From NCBI GenBank assembly GCA_030656145.1, contig JAUSOF010000002.1, positions 124,001 through 188,000 of the forward strand: DNA of 64,000 nt, written 5' to 3'. This document shows positions 48,691 to 56,644 of this stretch, in pieces. Each line of letters starts with the position of its first letter. The first letter of the stretch is position 1. The position numbers were made by a program, and so were the translations under genes. Source of the stretch: Pseudomonas sp. (GTDB lineage Bacteria > Pseudomonadota > Gammaproteobacteria > Pseudomonadales > Pseudomonadaceae). A model generated the notes under the pieces. It was not told the DNA's origin. It ran no database searches and was given only the letters and a program-made list of their open reading frames with translations.

Positions 48691-49615
48691 CTTGCTTCCA
48701 GAACGGGTAGAAGTTGAACCATTGGTGCGGGGCATCCAGGCAGAGTTGACCGAGGCGCTGTGCATAGCCCTGGACCCAGCTGAGGATCACCGCGTCGCGT
48801 TCGCCGCGCTTCCACTGTACGCGGTCGGCCAGGGGTTCGAGCAGCACCTGGTAGCGGCCGTCGATCTTCAGGCAACTCATCAGGTTGAGCGGGCAGCGCA
48901 GCAAACCGGCCAGCAGCCATGGCCCCTGGGGGAAGGCGGCGGGTTGGCCGAGAAAATCCACCGTGACACTACGGGCACCATGCAGTGGTACGCGGTCGCC
49001 GGCTATTGCCAGCCACTCGCCGCGCTCCAGGCGTTCGGACAGTTGCAGCATGATCGCCGGATCCAGTTCGCTGACCTGAATCAGGCGCAGGTTACTGGCG
49101 CCGGCTTCGCCGAGCAGGCGGTTGAACTGCTCGGCATGCTTGGTGTGCACCAGTACGTTCATGCGCACTTTGTTGTTCAGTTCGGCCAGTGCCCGACACA
49201 CTTCCAGGTTGCCCAGGTGGGCGCCGATCAGCATCTGTCCGCGCTCGCCTTGCATCAGCCCATGCAGGTCGTGGTGGTCGAGCAGGTCGATGTCCTGCAC
49301 GCCCAGCTTGCCGTTCCATACGTCCAGCTTGTCCAGCAGCGAGTCGGCAAAGGCCATGAATTGACGGAATACCGACAGGCGCTTGGGCTGCAGTTCGGCG
49401 CGCCCGCTCCAGCGGGCCAGGTTGCGCTGGTAGTGCCAGATGCTGCGCCGGGCCTGGCCGCCGAACAGGAAAAAATACAGCACGATCAGGTAGAGCAGCG
49501 GGCTGAGCGCGCGGCGACCGAGCAGGCGGGCGGCCAGGGCGGTAAATTTCATCAGGACGAAGCTGCCGCGCTCTTGCTGCGCGGCCCAATGCTTATTGTT
49601 GCGCGGCTGACTCAT
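48671..49615 (-). CDS. LpxL/HtrB-like lipid acyltransferase (C-terminal half of ApeJ type)
   Basis: This 314-residue membrane-associated acyltransferase of the lauroyl/myristoyl (LpxL) family has the HX4E catalytic motif as HLGNLE (LIGAHLGNLEVCRAL). One N-terminal hydrophobic helix is at about residues 35-50 (LSPLLYLIVLYFFLFGG). In several aryl polyene clusters this domain is fused behind a glycosyltransferase; here it is a separate gene overlapping it by ATGA. It probably joins the aryl polyene to a lipid or sugar-lipid anchor. Confidence 0.88.
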   Translation of the reverse strand: MSQPRNNKHWAAQQERGSFVLMKFTALAARLLGRRALSPLLYLIVLYFFLFGGQARRSIWHYQRNLARWSGRAELQPKRLSVFRQFMAFADSLLDKLDVWNGKLGVQDIDLLDHHDLHGLMQGERGQMLIGAHLGNLEVCRALAELNNKVRMNVLVHTKHAEQFNRLLGEAGASNLRLIQVSELDPAIMLQLSERLERGEWLAIAGDRVPLHGARSVTVDFLGQPAAFPQGPWLLAGLLRCPLNLMSCLKIDGRYQVLLEPLADRVQWKRGERDAVILSWVQGYAQRLGQLCLDAPHQWFNFYPFWKQDDDIPG

Positions 49616-50346
49616 GTGCGCCACCGACGCCAGAGCAGTTGCGGCGCGCGCAGCAGCATGCCGCAGAACAGTTTGGCGTGCATCTTCGAGATCAGCGCAT
49701 TGTCGTGCCACAGGCGAAAATGCGAGAGGCCGTCGGCCGGGTAGTGCACGCGCACCGGCAGCCAGTGCATTGGCTGATCGCGCCAGAACAGGCGCACCAG
49801 AATCTCGGTGTCGAAGTCCATGCGCCGGCCAATAGCTACCGTGTCGAGTAGCGCCAGGGTGGCTGGCAGCGGGTAGAGGCGAAAGCCGCACATCGAGTCG
49901 CGAATGCTCAGCGATAGGCAGTTGATCCATACCCAGACGTGGGTCAGATAGCGGGCGTAGAGGCGACCTTTTGGCACGCTGGCGTCGTATTGCGGGTAGC
50001 CGCAGATCAGCGTCAGGGGGGCGGCCCGTGAGGCGGCGAGAAAGGCATCGAGTCCGCTGAGATCATGCTGGCCATCGGCGTCCACCTGCAGGGCGTGGCT
50101 GAAGCCCAGGCGCGCCGCTTCACGCAGACCGGTCATCACCGCGCCACCCTTGCCCTGGTTGATGGGCAGGCGCAGCAGGTAGACGTCTGCCTGCGTAGCC
50201 AGTCGCTCGATGGTTGCGGCGCAGGCCGGGCTGGAGGCGTCATCGATCAGCACGCAGGGCAGCCCGGCGCCACGCAAGGCCTCCACTACCGCCGGCAGGG
50301 CGTGCTCGTGGTTATAGACCGGGATCACCGCGCACGGCTTATACAT
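49612..50346 (-). CDS. Family 2 glycosyltransferase (N-terminal half of ApeJ type)
   Basis: This 244-residue GT-A glycosyltransferase opens with PCAVIPVYNHEHALP. It has the nucleotide-sugar DDAS motif at about residue 36, QVDADGQHD with the metal-binding DxD, and a downstream DSMCGFRLYP acceptor block. It resembles dolichol-phosphate-mannose-synthase-like enzymes. In aryl polyene clusters it is thought to build the sugar part of the membrane anchor. The spacer of 57 bp to the upstream AMP-ligase gene contains a GTAGG repeat. Confidence 0.88.
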   Translation of the reverse strand: MYKPCAVIPVYNHEHALPAVVEALRGAGLPCVLIDDASSPACAATIERLATQADVYLLRLPINQGKGGAVMTGLREAARLGFSHALQVDADGQHDLSGLDAFLAASRAAPLTLICGYPQYDASVPKGRLYARYLTHVWVWINCLSLSIRDSMCGFRLYPLPATLALLDTVAIGRRMDFDTEILVRLFWRDQPMHWLPVRVHYPADGLSHFRLWHDNALISKMHAKLFCGMLLRAPQLLWRRWRT

Positions 50347-50365
50347 TTATCGTCGCCATTTTGTT

Positions 50366-50394
50366 GGGCATCGCTGCGCTCAACGCCAACCTAC
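50366..50394. repeat. GTAGG...TTGAGCG repeat, copy 2, inside the APE operon
   Basis: On the minus strand this 29-bp block begins GTAGGTTGGCGTTGAGCG and matches 35981-36008 and 61360-61388 closely. It occupies half of the 57-bp spacer between the AMP-ligase and glycosyltransferase genes. Confidence 0.75.
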
Positions 50395-50403
50395 AAAAGC
50401 CGG

Positions 50404-52062
50404 TCACCGTGGGTTCTCCAGCAGAACGCGCCCGGAGGAGCAGGTTTTATCGCCGTTGTGGAAGCTGAAGTAGAGCTTGCCGCGGCTGGCGTCGAAGCGC
50501 AGCGACAGTTGCAGGCGATCGCCGGGGCGCACCAGTTGCTGGAACTTGAGCACTTCCATGCCGCAAAAACGCGGTGGCAGCTGGTCGATCAGTTGCCGGG
50601 CCAGCTGCTGGGCCCAGTCGATCTGCACCACGCCCGGCAGCACCGGGGCTTGCGGAAAGTGACCACTGAAGTGGGCCAGGTCCAGCGGCACTTCCAGTTC
50701 AAGCAGCCATTCTCCGTCCCGCTCCACGGCGCTCAGTGGCTCGACCAGGGTCGGGCGCGGCGCGGCGAGCAGGGCGTCGATCGTCGCCTGGGCCAGCTTG
50801 CCCTGGCTGCTGTAGGGCAGCTGGCTGAGCAGGCGCCAGCGCCGTGGCAGGGCGATGGCTTCGCAATGCCCGGCCAGATGCTGGCGCAGGCTGTCGGTGA
50901 CGCTGCGCCGGCCCTGATTGCGCAGCGCATGCACGCCGGCCGGACTCAAGGCCAGCAGGGCGCCGAGGAAGGCGCGGCCCTGTTGAATAACCCCGAGGCG
51001 CGCATCGCTGACCCAGGCATGCGCCATCAGGGTCTGCTCCAGCATCGGCAGGGAGATGCGCTTTTCTTCCAGTTTGACGATACGGTCCAGGCGGCCGCGC
51101 AGGAGAAAGCGGCCGTCGGCCTGGAGTTCGACGGCATCGGCGGTCTGTTCGCAGTGGCCCACCGGCAGGTAGGGCGACGTCAGCCTGAGCGCACCCTCGG
51201 CGTTGACGTCCAACTCGACGCCGGCGAACGGCTGCCAGGACGTATCGCCCTGGCGCCAGGCGATGCCGCCGGTTTCCGAGCTGCCGTAGATTTCCGTTGG
51301 CCACTGGCCGAGCCGGGCGTGCAACAGCTGCGCGGCCTCGACGGGCAGGGCGCCGCCGGAGGAGAAGATCTTGCGCACTGGCTGCAGGGCGGCCCAGTCG
51401 AGGTTGTCGCCCATGCGTTTCAGTAACGCCGGGCTGGCGACCCAGGCGAACGCCGGCTGTTCCAGGCTGGTGCGTTGCATGTCTTCGGGGAAGGGTTGCG
51501 CGCGGCGCAGGAAGACGCGGCCGGCGCACAGCGGCCAGAGCACGCGGAACAACAGGCCATAGATGTGCTGGGCGGCCACGCTGGCGACGATCACTGCGTC
51601 ACCGAGGGTTTCGCCCCATAGCTGTTCCAAAGCGTCGATTTCATTGCTTAGTTGACGCAGGCTCTTGTCGATCAGCTTGGCTGCGCCACTGGAGCCGGAG
51701 GTGCACAGGGTCAGTCGGCACTGGTCGAGGTCCAGGGCGCGGGCTGGCAGGGGCTCGGCGGCGCAGGCGGGGTCGAGGACGTCGAGCCAGAGGTCGATCC
51801 GGCTCGCCAACTGCAGGCGCGTCTGCGCCTGGGCATCGGCCGGCAGCAGCACATGAACCCCGGCCAGCCAGGCGCCGAGCAGAGCGATTGCCAGGTCGGC
51901 GGCGTCCTCAAGATAGAGCGCGACATGCTGCACGTCCTGGGCGCGCAGCTGACCAGCCAGGCGCAGCGCGCGCTGACACAGTTCGGCATGGTCGAGGTCC
52001 GGGGTGACGCGGCGGCCGGGGTCTGGATTCAGCAGCAGATGTTCGATGCTCACCCAGCTCAT
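50404..52062 (-). CDS. apeH: Fused AMP-ligase (ApeH type) and dehydratase (ApeI type)
   Basis: This 552-residue two-domain protein has an adenylate-forming domain at residues 1 to about 440, with the ATP loop LCTSGSSGAAKLID, EIYGSSETGGIAWR and the hinge/lysine region FLLRGRLDRIVKLEEKRIS. Residues about 445-552 form a hot-dog dehydratase domain with LAHFSGHFPQAPVLPGVVQIDWAQQL, the FabA/FabZ-type catalytic His helix. In other APE clusters these are separate genes, apeH (loads the aryl acid onto ACP) and apeI (dehydration). The ATG at 52062 overlaps the upstream gene by ATGA; the upstream 37 codons of open frame are noise. Confidence 0.9.
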   Translation of the reverse strand: MSWVSIEHLLLNPDPGRRVTPDLDHAELCQRALRLAGQLRAQDVQHVALYLEDAADLAIALLGAWLAGVHVLLPADAQAQTRLQLASRIDLWLDVLDPACAAEPLPARALDLDQCRLTLCTSGSSGAAKLIDKSLRQLSNEIDALEQLWGETLGDAVIVASVAAQHIYGLLFRVLWPLCAGRVFLRRAQPFPEDMQRTSLEQPAFAWVASPALLKRMGDNLDWAALQPVRKIFSSGGALPVEAAQLLHARLGQWPTEIYGSSETGGIAWRQGDTSWQPFAGVELDVNAEGALRLTSPYLPVGHCEQTADAVELQADGRFLLRGRLDRIVKLEEKRISLPMLEQTLMAHAWVSDARLGVIQQGRAFLGALLALSPAGVHALRNQGRRSVTDSLRQHLAGHCEAIALPRRWRLLSQLPYSSQGKLAQATIDALLAAPRPTLVEPLSAVERDGEWLLELEVPLDLAHFSGHFPQAPVLPGVVQIDWAQQLARQLIDQLPPRFCGMEVLKFQQLVRPGDRLQLSLRFDASRGKLYFSFHNGDKTCSSGRVLLENPR

Positions 52063-52604
52063 GCCAGCCGCCTTACGCGCTGGCGTACCAGCCATTCGCC
52101 GGCGAACAGCAGGCCGATCAGGCCATAGGAAATCAGCCCGGTGTAGAGCGTCCACCAGGACAGCGGTGCCCACAGGGTCAGGGCCGCGGCGATCATGCCG
52201 TTGCCGAGAAAGAACAGCGCCCAGACCTTGGTCACCTGGCGGGTGTAGCGCACCGCCACCTCGGGTAATTCCGGCTCACGCAGACGTGCCAGCCGCTCGA
52301 CCAGCGGCGGGCCGACCTGCAGGCTAAGGGCAAACAGACCGAGCAGCAGCAGGCTGATCAATACCGGGTACCAGCGCAGCAGTGCCGGCTCGCCAGCCAG
52401 GCCCAGCAGCAGGCAGAAGGCCAGTGCCGCAGCGGCCATCCAGCGTCCGCCCACGCCTTGCTTGCCCAGCAGCAGGCGCGCCAGCCAGAGTCCGCCCAGC
52501 AGGGCGGCGAAGATCCGGGGCGACAGGTGCTCCATGCCGTAATACACGGCAAAGGGATAGGCCAGGCCGGCCACGACCAACAGCAGGCCGAGCAGGCGAC
52601 TCAT
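52059..52604 (-). CDS. apeG: COG4648-type integral membrane protein (ApeG type)
   Basis: This 181-residue protein is almost wholly hydrophobic, with five or six membrane helices (starting LLGLLLVVAGLAYPFAVYYG) and a short charged loop LVERLARLREPELPEVAVRYTRQVTKVWALFF. This family is found almost only in aryl polyene and related clusters; its biochemical role is not known. The ATG at 52604 has a GAAGAG ribosome site. The stop overlaps the AMP-ligase start by 4 bp. Confidence 0.85.
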   Translation of the reverse strand: MSRLLGLLLVVAGLAYPFAVYYGMEHLSPRIFAALLGGLWLARLLLGKQGVGGRWMAAAALAFCLLLGLAGEPALLRWYPVLISLLLLGLFALSLQVGPPLVERLARLREPELPEVAVRYTRQVTKVWALFFLGNGMIAAALTLWAPLSWWTLYTGLISYGLIGLLFAGEWLVRQRVRRLA

Positions 52605-52632
52605 GCGCGACTCTTCATAAACTGTCCGGCCA

Positions 52633-52887
52633 TCAGTTGTCCGGGTTGACCAGGCGGTAAACGGCATCGACCACATCGCTCACGGTGCGTACCGACTTGA
52701 ACTCATCAGCGGCGATTTTCTTGCCGGTCTGGCGCTTGATGTGATCAATCAGGTCGACAGCATCAATACTGTCGATTTCCAGGTCCTGGTAGAGATTGGC
52801 ATTCAGGGTCACGCGCTCGGCGTCCAGCTCGAACAGTTCGACCATGGCGTCGCGCAGGGTGGCGAAGATTTCATCACGGGTTTGCAT
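52633..52887 (-). CDS. apeF: Acyl carrier protein, second of pair (ApeF type)
   Basis: This 84-residue ACP has the phosphopantetheine attachment Ser in the EIDSIDAVDL motif and a typical acidic four-helix pattern. One of the two operon ACPs should carry the aryl starter and the growing polyene. It lies 11 bp after the first ACP gene and 28 bp before apeG. No dedicated phosphopantetheinyl transferase is in the operon, so a housekeeping one must serve. Confidence 0.93.
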   Translation of the reverse strand: MQTRDEIFATLRDAMVELFELDAERVTLNANLYQDLEIDSIDAVDLIDHIKRQTGKKIAADEFKSVRTVSDVVDAVYRLVNPDN

Positions 52888-52898
52888 GTGCTGGATCC

Positions 52899-53159
52899 TC
52901 AGGCCGTTTGCCGTGCTGCAACGAAGGCCGCCAGGCTGGCCACGTTGGCAAAGTGCTCACGGGTGTCCTTGGCTTCGGCGTCGATCTTGATGCCGAAGCG
53001 CTTCTGGATCGCCAGGCCCAACTCCAAAGCATCCACCGAGTCCAGCCCCAGGCCTTCGCCGAACAGTGGCTGATCGGTGGCGATGTCTGCGGCCACCATG
53101 TCTTCCAGGCCTAGGGATTCAATGATCAGGTGCTTAATTTCCAGCGTTAAATCGCTCAT
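52899..53159 (-). CDS. apeE: Acyl carrier protein, first of pair (ApeE type)
   Basis: This 86-residue ACP has the prosthetic-group Ser in GLDSVDALEL. It overlaps the upstream acyltransferase gene by 26 bp. Compared with the second ACP it has a longer loop 1 (MVAADIATDQPLFGEGL) and a different C-terminal helix, so the two are likely specialised (for example starter versus elongation). Confidence 0.93.
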   Translation of the reverse strand: MSDLTLEIKHLIIESLGLEDMVAADIATDQPLFGEGLGLDSVDALELGLAIQKRFGIKIDAEAKDTREHFANVASLAAFVAARQTA

Positions 53160-53949
53160 CTACGGCGAGCTCCTTGATGAAGTGGCGATGCAAAAAATCG
53201 TTGAGTTTACGCGAAGCTATGGGCGCCGAGCCCTGGGTACTGAACAGTTGCGGATCGATATCTTCGCCCACACGCAGACAGATGTGGAAACGTCGCGACG
53301 GAATACGGTACCAAGGCTCGGCCTTGGTCAGGGTGGTCGGTGTCACGCTGATTGCCACTGGGGTAATGATGCGTGCGCCGCGCAGCGCGATGGCGGCGGC
53401 ACCGCGGTGAAATTCAGGTGGTTGCCCCGGTGTGGTACGCGTGCCTTCGGGAAAAATCACCAGGGTCTGACCGTCGTGCAAGGCTGCTGCAGCCTCATCG
53501 AGCATGTCCATGCTGCCACTGTTGCTGATGTACTGGGCGGCGCGAATCGGCGCGCGCATAAATGGGTTTTGCCACAGGCTCTGCTTGACCACGCAATTGG
53601 CGTCGCGGATGAAGGCGATCAGCATCACTACATCAATCAGCGAGGGGTGGTTGGCGATGACCAACTGGCCCGGTCGGCCCAGGCGTTCGGCGCCTCTCAC
53701 CTCGTAGGTCAGCACCCCGCAGCGGAACATGAACTGCACGAACGTGCGGAACGCCCAGCTGATCACCCCACGGGCGCGCCGGCGGCGTGTCTCGGTATCG
53801 CTCGGCAGCAATCCCAGTATGGGGAATACCAGGATGCGCAGCAGCACACCGCCCACGCCAAACAGGGTGAAACTCAGTGCAGTGGCAATCAGCCGCCACC
53901 AGAGGGGCGCGCTGTATGGGCTCAGGCCGTGTTGTGTGACCAGGTCCAT
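53134..53949 (-). CDS. apeD: 1-acylglycerol-3-phosphate-type acyltransferase (ApeD type)
   Basis: This 271-residue PlsC-like acyltransferase has the HX4D motif as HPSLID (VIANHPSLIDVVML) and the glycerol-phosphate-binding block FPEGTRTTPG. An N-terminal membrane helix (about 22-42, LIATALSFTLFGVGGVLLRILVFPIL) anchors it to the inner membrane. It may attach the polyene to a glycerolipid. It overlaps the chain-length-factor gene by 28 bp and the ACP gene by 26 bp. Confidence 0.9.
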   Translation of the reverse strand: MDLVTQHGLSPYSAPLWWRLIATALSFTLFGVGGVLLRILVFPILGLLPSDTETRRRRARGVISWAFRTFVQFMFRCGVLTYEVRGAERLGRPGQLVIANHPSLIDVVMLIAFIRDANCVVKQSLWQNPFMRAPIRAAQYISNSGSMDMLDEAAAALHDGQTLVIFPEGTRTTPGQPPEFHRGAAAIALRGARIITPVAISVTPTTLTKAEPWYRIPSRRFHICLRVGEDIDPQLFSTQGSAPIASRKLNDFLHRHFIKELAVDERFNAGN

Positions 53950-54641
53950 TGACGGCTTTTCCAGTTATGCACGAGGGACTGCTGTTCGCTGCAGAGCGCC
54001 CGAAGCAGGTTGATGGGGTGTGGCCATTCGGTTTTGAGGCTTTCGCCGCCGCCAGTGCACAGCTGCAGTTGCCAGTCATTTCCAGGGGTCAGCAGCAGGG
54101 CAACGGCGTAGGGAAACGGCACGTCGTCGACATAAGGTGCATACACTGGCGGCGGCGCTTCCTCGGCGATGACCAATAATACTGCCGGGGCGCCTTCGCC
54201 GAGCAGCAGGCCGGCTTCCAGCATGGCGTGTTCGAGGCCATCGCCAGCGGCGGCAATGGCAGTCATTTCGCTGGTATCACCACGCAGGATTGACCATTGG
54301 CCGATGATGGCGTTGTGCACGGATAGGCTAAATTGGGTCGGCGACAGCGGTTCATCGCGCGCCAGGTCGCTGAGGATGGCCAGGGTTCGCGGGCTTTCGC
54401 CGTGGCGCGAGGCGAATACCAGGGGCAAGGCCGGGTAGGGTTCGGCCAGCGGCCAGGCAACCTGAAACAGCATCCGCGCCAGGCGGCTGAGGCGCCGGCG
54501 CTGCATGGCCGGAAGGAAGCTGACGTCCGGTTGCTGCTGGCCGTCATGCAGGCGCATGGGCGCCTCGCACCAGGCGCGCCAATCTTCAGTGCTCTCCAGG
54601 CCCGGGGCCCAGGCACGCCATTGCTCGATCCTGAAATGCAT
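53922..54641 (-). CDS. apeC: Ketosynthase-like chain-length factor (ApeC type), first gene of APE operon
   Basis: This 239-residue protein corresponds to a truncated N-terminal ketosynthase fold. The SLSVHNAIIGQWSI block stands where an active KS has its Cys nucleophile, and no Cys is present there. It pairs with the ApeO ketosynthase to set chain length in the characterised APE system. The ATG at 54641 is preceded by GTG; conserved sequence (MHFRIEQWRAWAPGLES) starts here, while the upstream open frame crosses the promoter. The ribosome site is weak. Confidence 0.88.
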   Translation of the reverse strand: MHFRIEQWRAWAPGLESTEDWRAWCEAPMRLHDGQQQPDVSFLPAMQRRRLSRLARMLFQVAWPLAEPYPALPLVFASRHGESPRTLAILSDLARDEPLSPTQFSLSVHNAIIGQWSILRGDTSEMTAIAAAGDGLEHAMLEAGLLLGEGAPAVLLVIAEEAPPPVYAPYVDDVPFPYAVALLLTPGNDWQLQLCTGGGESLKTEWPHPINLLRALCSEQQSLVHNWKSRQWTWSHNTA

Positions 54642-54741
54642 CACGCGAAGCGTTTCCCCGGCCCTGGTGGGCGTCCTTGTCAACTGCGGCGGTTGCGCGC
54701 GACAGGTTGAGGTGTCGGCGGTGCCATGGCGAAGTGCCCGC

Positions 54742-54770
54742 ATTATCTAGGGCGCAGGCATTCTGCGCAA
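54742..54770 (-). promoter_or_regulatory. Candidate sigma-70 promoter of the APE operon
   Basis: On the minus strand TTGCGC (54765-54770), 17 bp, GATAAT (54742-54747) gives a transcript start near 54735 and a leader of about 95 nt. It lies in the 239-bp divergent spacer shared with parA. Confidence 0.45.
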
Positions 54771-54880
54771 ACTTTGCCAGGGCGCTTCTGATGGATGGGC
54801 GGGCGATTTAAAGCGCCGACCTCGCCCTTGTCATGCACTTTGCATAGAATCCAAGGCCAACGGAATCAGGGAGGTTTGTC

Positions 54881-55654
54881 ATGCGGCGTGTGGTGTTCAA
54901 TCAGAAAGGCGGGGTGGGCAAGTCCAGTATTGCCTGCAACCTGGCGGCGGTGAGTGCTTCGCAGGGGTATCGCACGTTGTTGGTCGATCTGGATTCACAG
55001 GCCAATTCCACCCATTACCTCACCGGCCTGACGGGCGATGAGATCCCTATGGGGATTGCCGAGTTTTTCAAACTCAGCTTGACCAGTGGTCCTTTTGCCA
55101 AGAAAGGCCGGGTCGATATCTACGAGACGCCGTTCGACAACCTGCACGTAATCACGGCTACGGCGGAACTGGCTGACCTGCAGCCCAAGCTTGAGTCGAA
55201 GCACAAGATCAACAAGTTGCGCAAACTGCTCGATGAGCTGGCCGAAGATTACGACCGGATCTATCTGGACACGCCGCCTGCGTTGAATTTCTACACCGTT
55301 TCCGCGCTGATCGCGGCGGATCGGGTACTGATTCCCTTCGACTGCGACAGTTTCTCGCGTCAGGCCCTGTATGGGTTGTTGCGGGAAATCGAAGAACTCA
55401 AGGAAGACCATAACGAAGGGCTGCAAGTCGAGGGCATCGTGGTCAACCAGTTCCAGCCGCGGGCGACCTTGCCGCAGCAGTTGCTTAATGAGCTGATCGC
55501 CGAAGGCTTGCCGGTGTTGCCGGTGAACCTGATGAGCTCGGTGCGCATGCGTGAGTCACACCAGGCCTGCATGCCGCTGATTTATCTGGATGCACGGCAC
55601 AAGCTGACCCAGCAGTTCGTCGAGCTGCACGATTTGCTTGAGGCGGCTGATTGA
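54881..55654 (+). CDS. Orphan ParA-family ATPase
   Basis: This 257-residue ParA/MinD-type ATPase has the deviant Walker A KGGVGKSS at residues 9-16, Walker A' in LLVDLDSQANST and Walker B in DRIYLDTPP. No parB gene or parS-like cluster lies next to it, unlike the chromosomal soj/spo0J pair. Orphan ParA proteins position cargo such as storage granules, chemotaxis arrays or pili. The ribosome site is GGGAGG. It is divergent from the APE operon and converges on uspA across a strong terminator. Confidence 0.9.
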   Translation: MRRVVFNQKGGVGKSSIACNLAAVSASQGYRTLLVDLDSQANSTHYLTGLTGDEIPMGIAEFFKLSLTSGPFAKKGRVDIYETPFDNLHVITATAELADLQPKLESKHKINKLRKLLDELAEDYDRIYLDTPPALNFYTVSALIAADRVLIPFDCDSFSRQALYGLLREIEELKEDHNEGLQVEGIVVNQFQPRATLPQQLLNELIAEGLPVLPVNLMSSVRMRESHQACMPLIYLDARHKLTQQFVELHDLLEAAD

Positions 55655-55763
55655 GCTGGCTTGAGTGAGGCGATACTGTGCGTTGCCGGATCGATCAATC
55701 ATGCTGCACTGTCTATGACGAATGACCATCTGCTCGAGGCCTCTGTCAGGCGTTCAGACATAT

Positions 55764-55799
55764 AAACAATCAAGGCGCCATCCGGCGCCTTGATTGTTT
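55764..55799. terminator. Bidirectional terminator between parA and uspA
   Basis: A perfect 16-bp stem AAACAATCAAGGCGCC / GGCGCCTTGATTGTTT with loop ATCC has A-rich and T-rich ends, serving both convergent genes. Confidence 0.92.
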
Positions 55800-55811
55800 G
55801 GGTGTGGCTGC

Positions 55812-56609
55812 TTAGCGCACGACCAGGATGTCGCAGGGTGCCTTGTGCAGGAAGTGCTGCGCCAGGCTGCCGAGCAGCGCCTGGGACAAGGCGCTGCGGC
55901 CATGGCTGCCGAGTACCAGCAGCTCGCAGCGGCGGGCTTTTAGCTGTTCCTGGAGGCTGCGCAGGATGCCGCCTTGCTGCATCGAGTGGGTCAGGGTCGG
56001 GCCGTCGGCGGGCAGGATCTGCGCTTCGTCTTCCAGCAGTTGATCGATCAAGGCACGCTGGATCTGCAGTTGTGCCTCGACTTGCTTGGGTGTGCCCTTG
56101 TCCGGTTCGAATACGTGCAATGCATGCAGTTCGGCAGTTGCCGGCAGCAGGCGGTAGGCTTGTTCCAAGGCACTGCAGGCGCAGAGCGAGAAGTCGATAG
56201 CGGCTAGCGCGCGCAGGTAGGGCTGGTGTTCGCCGCGGGCGACCAGCAGCAGCGGCACGCTGCAGTTTCGGGCGATACGATCCAGGCTGGTACCGGAGAA
56301 GAAGTCGTGACGTTGGTGGTGAGCGCCCAGCACCAAAAGGTCGCAACCCAGCTCCGCGACCTGCTGCAGTACAACTTCGGAAGGCTTGCCGCTGATCAGC
56401 TGCAGTTTGCTGCCCGGCGGGGCATATTGGGTGATGCTGCGGTCCAGGGTCTTGTGGGCCTGCTCATGCACCTGGCTGCTCTGGGTAGGGTCAAGGACGT
56501 GGAGTATGGTCAGCTTGGCATTGTGCTGCTGGGCAAGCTGGGCGGCACGGCACAGCGCCAAGTCGGCCGTGTCGCGCAAGTCATGGGCAATGAGGATATG
56601 AGTGAACAT
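55812..56609 (-). CDS. Tandem universal stress protein
   Basis: This 265-residue protein contains two Usp domains. The first (1 to about 125) ends with LVLGAHHQRHDFFSGTSLDRIARNCSVPLLLVAR. The second (about 130-265) ends with LVLGSHGRSALSQALLGSLAQHFLHKAPCDILVVR, the G2xG9G(S/T)-type ATP-binding loop. Such proteins aid survival under energy stress; several in P. aeruginosa are induced anaerobically by ANR. The ribosome site is GGAG at 9-nt spacing. An ANR-type box upstream supports the same control here. Confidence 0.92.
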   Translation of the reverse strand: MFTHILIAHDLRDTADLALCRAAQLAQQHNAKLTILHVLDPTQSSQVHEQAHKTLDRSITQYAPPGSKLQLISGKPSEVVLQQVAELGCDLLVLGAHHQRHDFFSGTSLDRIARNCSVPLLLVARGEHQPYLRALAAIDFSLCACSALEQAYRLLPATAELHALHVFEPDKGTPKQVEAQLQIQRALIDQLLEDEAQILPADGPTLTHSMQQGGILRSLQEQLKARRCELLVLGSHGRSALSQALLGSLAQHFLHKAPCDILVVR

Positions 56610-56644
56610 GAGGTAAATCTCCGGCCGATGGATGTCGGCGATTT

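Noticed and set aside
54767..54779. TGGCAAAGTTTGC as a sigma-54 promoter for the APE operon
   Set aside because: The GG-to-GC spacing is 8 instead of 10 bases, which is not tolerated by sigma-54; a sigma-70 pair overlaps it.
54845..54850. TAGAAT as the -10 of a parA promoter
   Set aside because: No acceptable -35 hexamer at 16-18 bp; the only TTG-containing candidate is about 12 bp away.
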